Source of the DNA: Frankiales bacterium
Lineage (GTDB): Bacteria > Actinomycetota > Actinomycetes > Mycobacteriales > SCTD01
Assembly (NCBI GenBank): GCA_025464915.1
Contig: JAODNF010000321.1
Span: 1 to 9,047, forward strand
Length of the DNA: 9,047 nt
Reading direction: 5' to 3'
Made by a program: the position numbers and the translations under genes. This document shows, one piece after another, positions 7,207-9,047 of this stretch; within the stretch, counting starts at the first letter, position 1; every line of letters starts with the position of its first letter. Below the pieces are notes generated by a model that had not been told where the DNA came from, did not search any database, and saw only the letters and a list, made by a program, of their open reading frames with translations.

Positions 7207-7212
7207 TAGGCT
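7207..7212 (+). promoter_or_regulatory. Candidate -10 element (TAGGCT) of a leaderless atp operon promoter
   Basis: TAGGCT ends 9 nt before the ATG at 7222. Transcription would then start at about 7219-7222, on or within 3 nt of the start codon, giving a leaderless mRNA. No Shine-Dalgarno sequence precedes this ATG, which agrees. No convincing -35 is seen at normal spacing. The identical GCTAGGCT before glyA supports its use as a promoter element. Confidence 0.45.
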
Positions 7213-7221
7213 CTGCGTGCG

Positions 7222-7467
7222 ATGTCCTCCAGCGCTGAAGGCAGCAGCCACGACCCCGTCGATGATGCTGAGCGAAGTGTCGCGAGGAGAGAGTCCAACG
7301 ACGCCTGGGCGGCGACCTCGCTGCTCATCTCGGGCGTGTTGGTGTGGGGTGGAGTGGGGTACCTCGTGAGCCTCTGGCTCGGGAGCCCCCTGTTCACCAT
7401 GGCCGGTCTGCTCGTCGGGACGGCCACCGCGCTGTACGGCATCTGGTTTCGCTATGGTAGGTCGTGA
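7222..7467 (+). CDS. AtpZ/AtpI-like ATP synthase accessory membrane protein
   Basis: This 81-residue protein has a charged, polar N-terminus (1-28) followed by a two-helix membrane hairpin: about 30-51 (ATSLLISGVLVWGGVGYLV) and 56-77 (PLFTMAGLLVGTATALYGI). The glycine pattern WGGVGYLVSLWLGSPLFTMAGLLVG is that of the AtpZ/AtpI family (putative F0F1-ATPase subunit), which sits first in many atp operons and is linked to c-ring assembly or Mg2+/Ca2+ supply. The position 52 nt before atpB fits. ATG at 7222 has no ribosome binding site but a -10 just upstream, suggesting leaderless translation. No better start is visible. The family call rests on topology, glycine pattern and context. Confidence 0.78.
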   Translation: MSSSAEGSSHDPVDDAERSVARRESNDAWAATSLLISGVLVWGGVGYLVSLWLGSPLFTMAGLLVGTATALYGIWFRYGRS

Positions 7468-7519
7468 TCGCCGCCCGGTGGGCGCGCTGGTCGCAACCCA
7501 CCCGAACTGAAGGGACGAC

Positions 7520-8365
7520 GTGAGCAGCCTGCTCGCCGCCGCCTCGCACGTCGCTGCGCTCGGCCGTGCCCTCGACACCACGTCCGAGGGCGGCAAGAAG
7601 GTCTTCGAGAGCCCGACGAAGAACGACTTCAACTTCCCGGGCATCTTCGGTGGCCAGGACGGCTGGTTCACCAAGCCGGTCCTCATCGTGGTGCTGATGA
7701 CGGTCGTCTGCTTCGCGTTCTACTACGCCTCGTCGCGCAACGCGAAGATCGTGCCGGGCCGCCTGCAGTTCGCCGGCGAGAGCCTCTACGGCTTCATCCG
7801 CAACGACGTGGCGATCGACGCCATCGGCCACGACGGCCTGCGCTGGGCGCCCTACCTCGCGACCCTGTTCAGCTTCGTCGCGCTCAACAACATCGCCGGC
7901 ATCATCCCGGTCCTGCAGATCCCGGCGACCTCCCACATCGCGTTCCCGCTCGTGCTGGCCGTGTTCTCGTGGCTGATCTACATGTACCTCGGAATCAGCA
8001 AGCACGGTGCCTGGGGCTACTTCCGGGACATGATGTTCCCGCCCGGCATCCCGTGGGCCGTCTACATCCTGCTCGCGCCGATCGAGTTCTTCTCCACCGT
8101 CATCGTCCGGCCGCTGACGCTCATGCTGCGTCTCACGTTCAACATGTTCGCCGGCCACCTCGTGCTGGTGCTGTTCATCAGCGCCGCTGACTACCTCCTG
8201 CTCGACTACTCCAACACGGCCGTCGGCGCGCCGGTCGGCGTGCTGTCGCTGCTGCTCAGCCTCGTGCTCACCGGCTTCGAGGCCTTCGTGCAGCTGCTGC
8301 AGGCGTACGTCTTCACGCTCCTCACCGCCCTCTACATCGGCGGCGCCCTGGCCGACGAGCACTAG
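7520..8365 (+). CDS. atpB: F0F1 ATP synthase subunit a
   Basis: Subunit a forms the two half-channels through which protons reach and leave the c-ring. The 281-residue protein has a soluble N-terminus (1-52) and five to six hydrophobic stretches (about 53-72, 109-132, 140-160, 176-196, 207-230, 240-277). The essential arginine is Arg204 in LMLRLTFNMFAGHL, and Gln261 in LLQAYVFTLLTALYIG matches E. coli aGln252. His213 and Glu254 occupy the sites of E. coli aGlu219 and aHis245, the exchanged arrangement also seen in mitochondria. GTG at 7520 follows AAGGGA (7510-7515) by 4 nt. An upstream hairpin (7472-7484, 5 bp) is small and of doubtful meaning. Stop is TAG. Confidence 0.96.
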   Translation: MSSLLAAASHVAALGRALDTTSEGGKKVFESPTKNDFNFPGIFGGQDGWFTKPVLIVVLMTVVCFAFYYASSRNAKIVPGRLQFAGESLYGFIRNDVAIDAIGHDGLRWAPYLATLFSFVALNNIAGIIPVLQIPATSHIAFPLVLAVFSWLIYMYLGISKHGAWGYFRDMMFPPGIPWAVYILLAPIEFFSTVIVRPLTLMLRLTFNMFAGHLVLVLFISAADYLLLDYSNTAVGAPVGVLSLLLSLVLTGFEAFVQLLQAYVFTLLTALYIGGALADEH

Positions 8366-8421
8366 CCCGTCAGCTCCGCAGTTCTCACAGCAGCACCTGA
8401 ACCCTGAAGGGGAACCTCGCA

Positions 8422-8640
8422 ATGAATGGAACGATCAACGGCAGCCTGAACATGATCGGTTACGGCCTTGCCGCCATCGGTCCGGGTGTCGGTATCGGTC
8501 TGATCTTCGCCGCGTACATCAGCGGTGTCGCTCGCCAGCCCGAGTCGCGCGGCATGCTCCAGAGCATCGCCATCCTCGGCTTCGCCCTCGCTGAGGCCCT
8601 CGCCATCATCGGCATCGGTCTCGCCTTCGCCCTCAAGTAG
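8422..8640 (+). CDS. atpE: F0F1 ATP synthase subunit c
   Basis: Subunit c assembles into the membrane rotor ring that carries protons past subunit a. The 72-residue hairpin has helix 1 with the packing glycines GPGVGIG (20-26), the polar loop ARQPESRG (37-44) that contacts the central stalk, and helix 2 with the ion-binding Glu58 in FALAEAL. Na+-binding c-rings need a Gln in helix 1 and Ser/Thr after the Glu; here there is no such Gln and Ala59 follows, so this is a proton type. It lacks the long C-terminus of the mycobacterial protein. The strong ribosome binding site GAAGGGGAA (8406-8414) before the ATG at 8422 fits the high c:a ratio needed. TAG at 8638-8640 lies two codons before atpF in the same frame. 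Confidence 0.97.
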   Translation: MNGTINGSLNMIGYGLAAIGPGVGIGLIFAAYISGVARQPESRGMLQSIAILGFALAEALAIIGIGLAFALK

Positions 8641-8646
8641 GCCGTC

Positions 8647-9047
8647 GTGGCTCTCGCGACGACGGTCTTGGCGGAGGACTTCAACCCTCTGCTCCCCAAG
8701 ACGGCCGAGCTCATCGTGGGCACGGTCGCCTTCCTGCTGCTGTTCCTGCTCCTGCGCAAGACGGTCTTCCCGATGTTCGAGAAGGCCTACGCGGCGCGTG
8801 TCGACGCGATCGAGGGCGGGATCCAGCGCGCCGAGGAGGCGCAGGCCCAGGCGGCTGCGGCCCTCGAGCAGTACAACGCGCAGCTGAGCGAGGCGCGGGC
8901 CGAGGCGGCCCGCATCCGCGACGAGGCGCGTGAGCAGGGCAAGCAGATCGTCGACCAGCTCACGGCTGAGGCCCGCGAGGCCGCTGCGCGCATCACCGCA
9001 CGCGGTGAGGAGCAGCTCGCGGCCGAGCGCCAGCAGGTCGTCGTGCA
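8647..9047 (+). CDS. atpF: F0F1 ATP synthase subunit b, N-terminal part (runs off the right edge)
   Basis: Subunit b is the peripheral stalk that holds the F1 hexamer against the rotor. The visible 133 codons show a short N-terminus (ALATTVLAEDFNPLLPK), one membrane helix at about 20-38 (ELIVGTVAFLLLFLLL), then a long Ala/Glu/Arg/Gln-rich coiled coil starting near EGGIQRAEEAQAQ, with LEQYNAQLSEARAEAARIRDE, very like actinobacterial b subunits. The frame stays open to the last base, so the C-terminal delta-binding part is missing. GTG at 8647 lies 6 nt after the atpE stop, with a weak TAGG upstream. A TTG at 8668 is a poorer alternative because it would cut the N-terminus short. Translation probably depends on coupling to atpE. 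Confidence 0.94.
   Translation, partial: MALATTVLAEDFNPLLPKTAELIVGTVAFLLLFLLLRKTVFPMFEKAYAARVDAIEGGIQRAEEAQAQAAAALEQYNAQLSEARAEAARIRDEAREQGKQIVDQLTAEAREAAARITARGEEQLAAERQQVVV

Noticed and set aside
7394..8422. Open frame of 342 codons on the - strand opposite atpB
   Set aside because: Gln/Glu/His/Arg-rich shadow of the hydrophobic atpB sequence; no family features.

Overview
This window is a stretch of housekeeping chromosome from a high-GC actinobacterium. The DNA is strongly GC-rich with G/C at most third codon positions, every gene lies on the + strand, and several genes use GTG starts. The order rho - rpmE - prfA - prmC - tsaC - ... - wecA-like - small membrane protein - atpB - atpE - atpF matches, from memory, the arrangement in Mycobacterium and Streptomyces. 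The extra block LMW phosphatase / GNAT / glyA between tsaC and wecA looks more like Streptomyces or Nocardioides-type genomes than mycobacteria. Genus cannot be fixed from the sequence alone.

Layout: (1) 1-244 is the 3' end of rho, followed by a perfect 13-bp inverted repeat (251-295). (2) 299-324 holds a SigR-like promoter match (GGAAC-N18-GTT) ahead of rpmE (403-615), which encodes a four-cysteine zinc-type L31; a long hairpin (623-657) separates rpmE from prfA. (3) 677-4213 is a tightly packed translation and modification operon: prfA (RF1), prmC (RF methyltransferase), tsaC (t6A synthesis), an LMW phosphatase and a GNAT acetyltransferase. These are joined by 4-nt stop/start overlaps or direct abutment. 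(4) glyA (4302-5567) has its own candidate -10 and a strong ribosome binding site, and runs into a wecA-like membrane phosphosugar transferase and a small four-helix membrane protein. (5) After a 132-nt gap holding an 11-bp-period direct repeat and a candidate leaderless promoter, the ATP synthase operon begins: AtpZ/AtpI-like protein, subunit a, subunit c and the first 133 codons of subunit b, which runs off the right edge.

How the genes work together: RF1 is the substrate of PrmC (methylation of the GGQ glutamine). TsaC starts the t6A modification of ANN-decoding tRNAs, so the first operon is about accurate translation and termination. GlyA supplies glycine and one-carbon units, and the WecA-like enzyme starts a lipid-linked cell-envelope polymer. 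The last operon builds the F0 sector of a proton-type ATP synthase.

I do not see a new defence, mobile or biosynthetic system here; the window is ordinary conserved core genome. The observations worth a second look are regulatory and architectural: the SigR-like promoter on rpmE, three same-frame gene junctions separated by a lone UAG, the leaderless start and repeat before the atp operon, and the specificity residue of the phosphatase.
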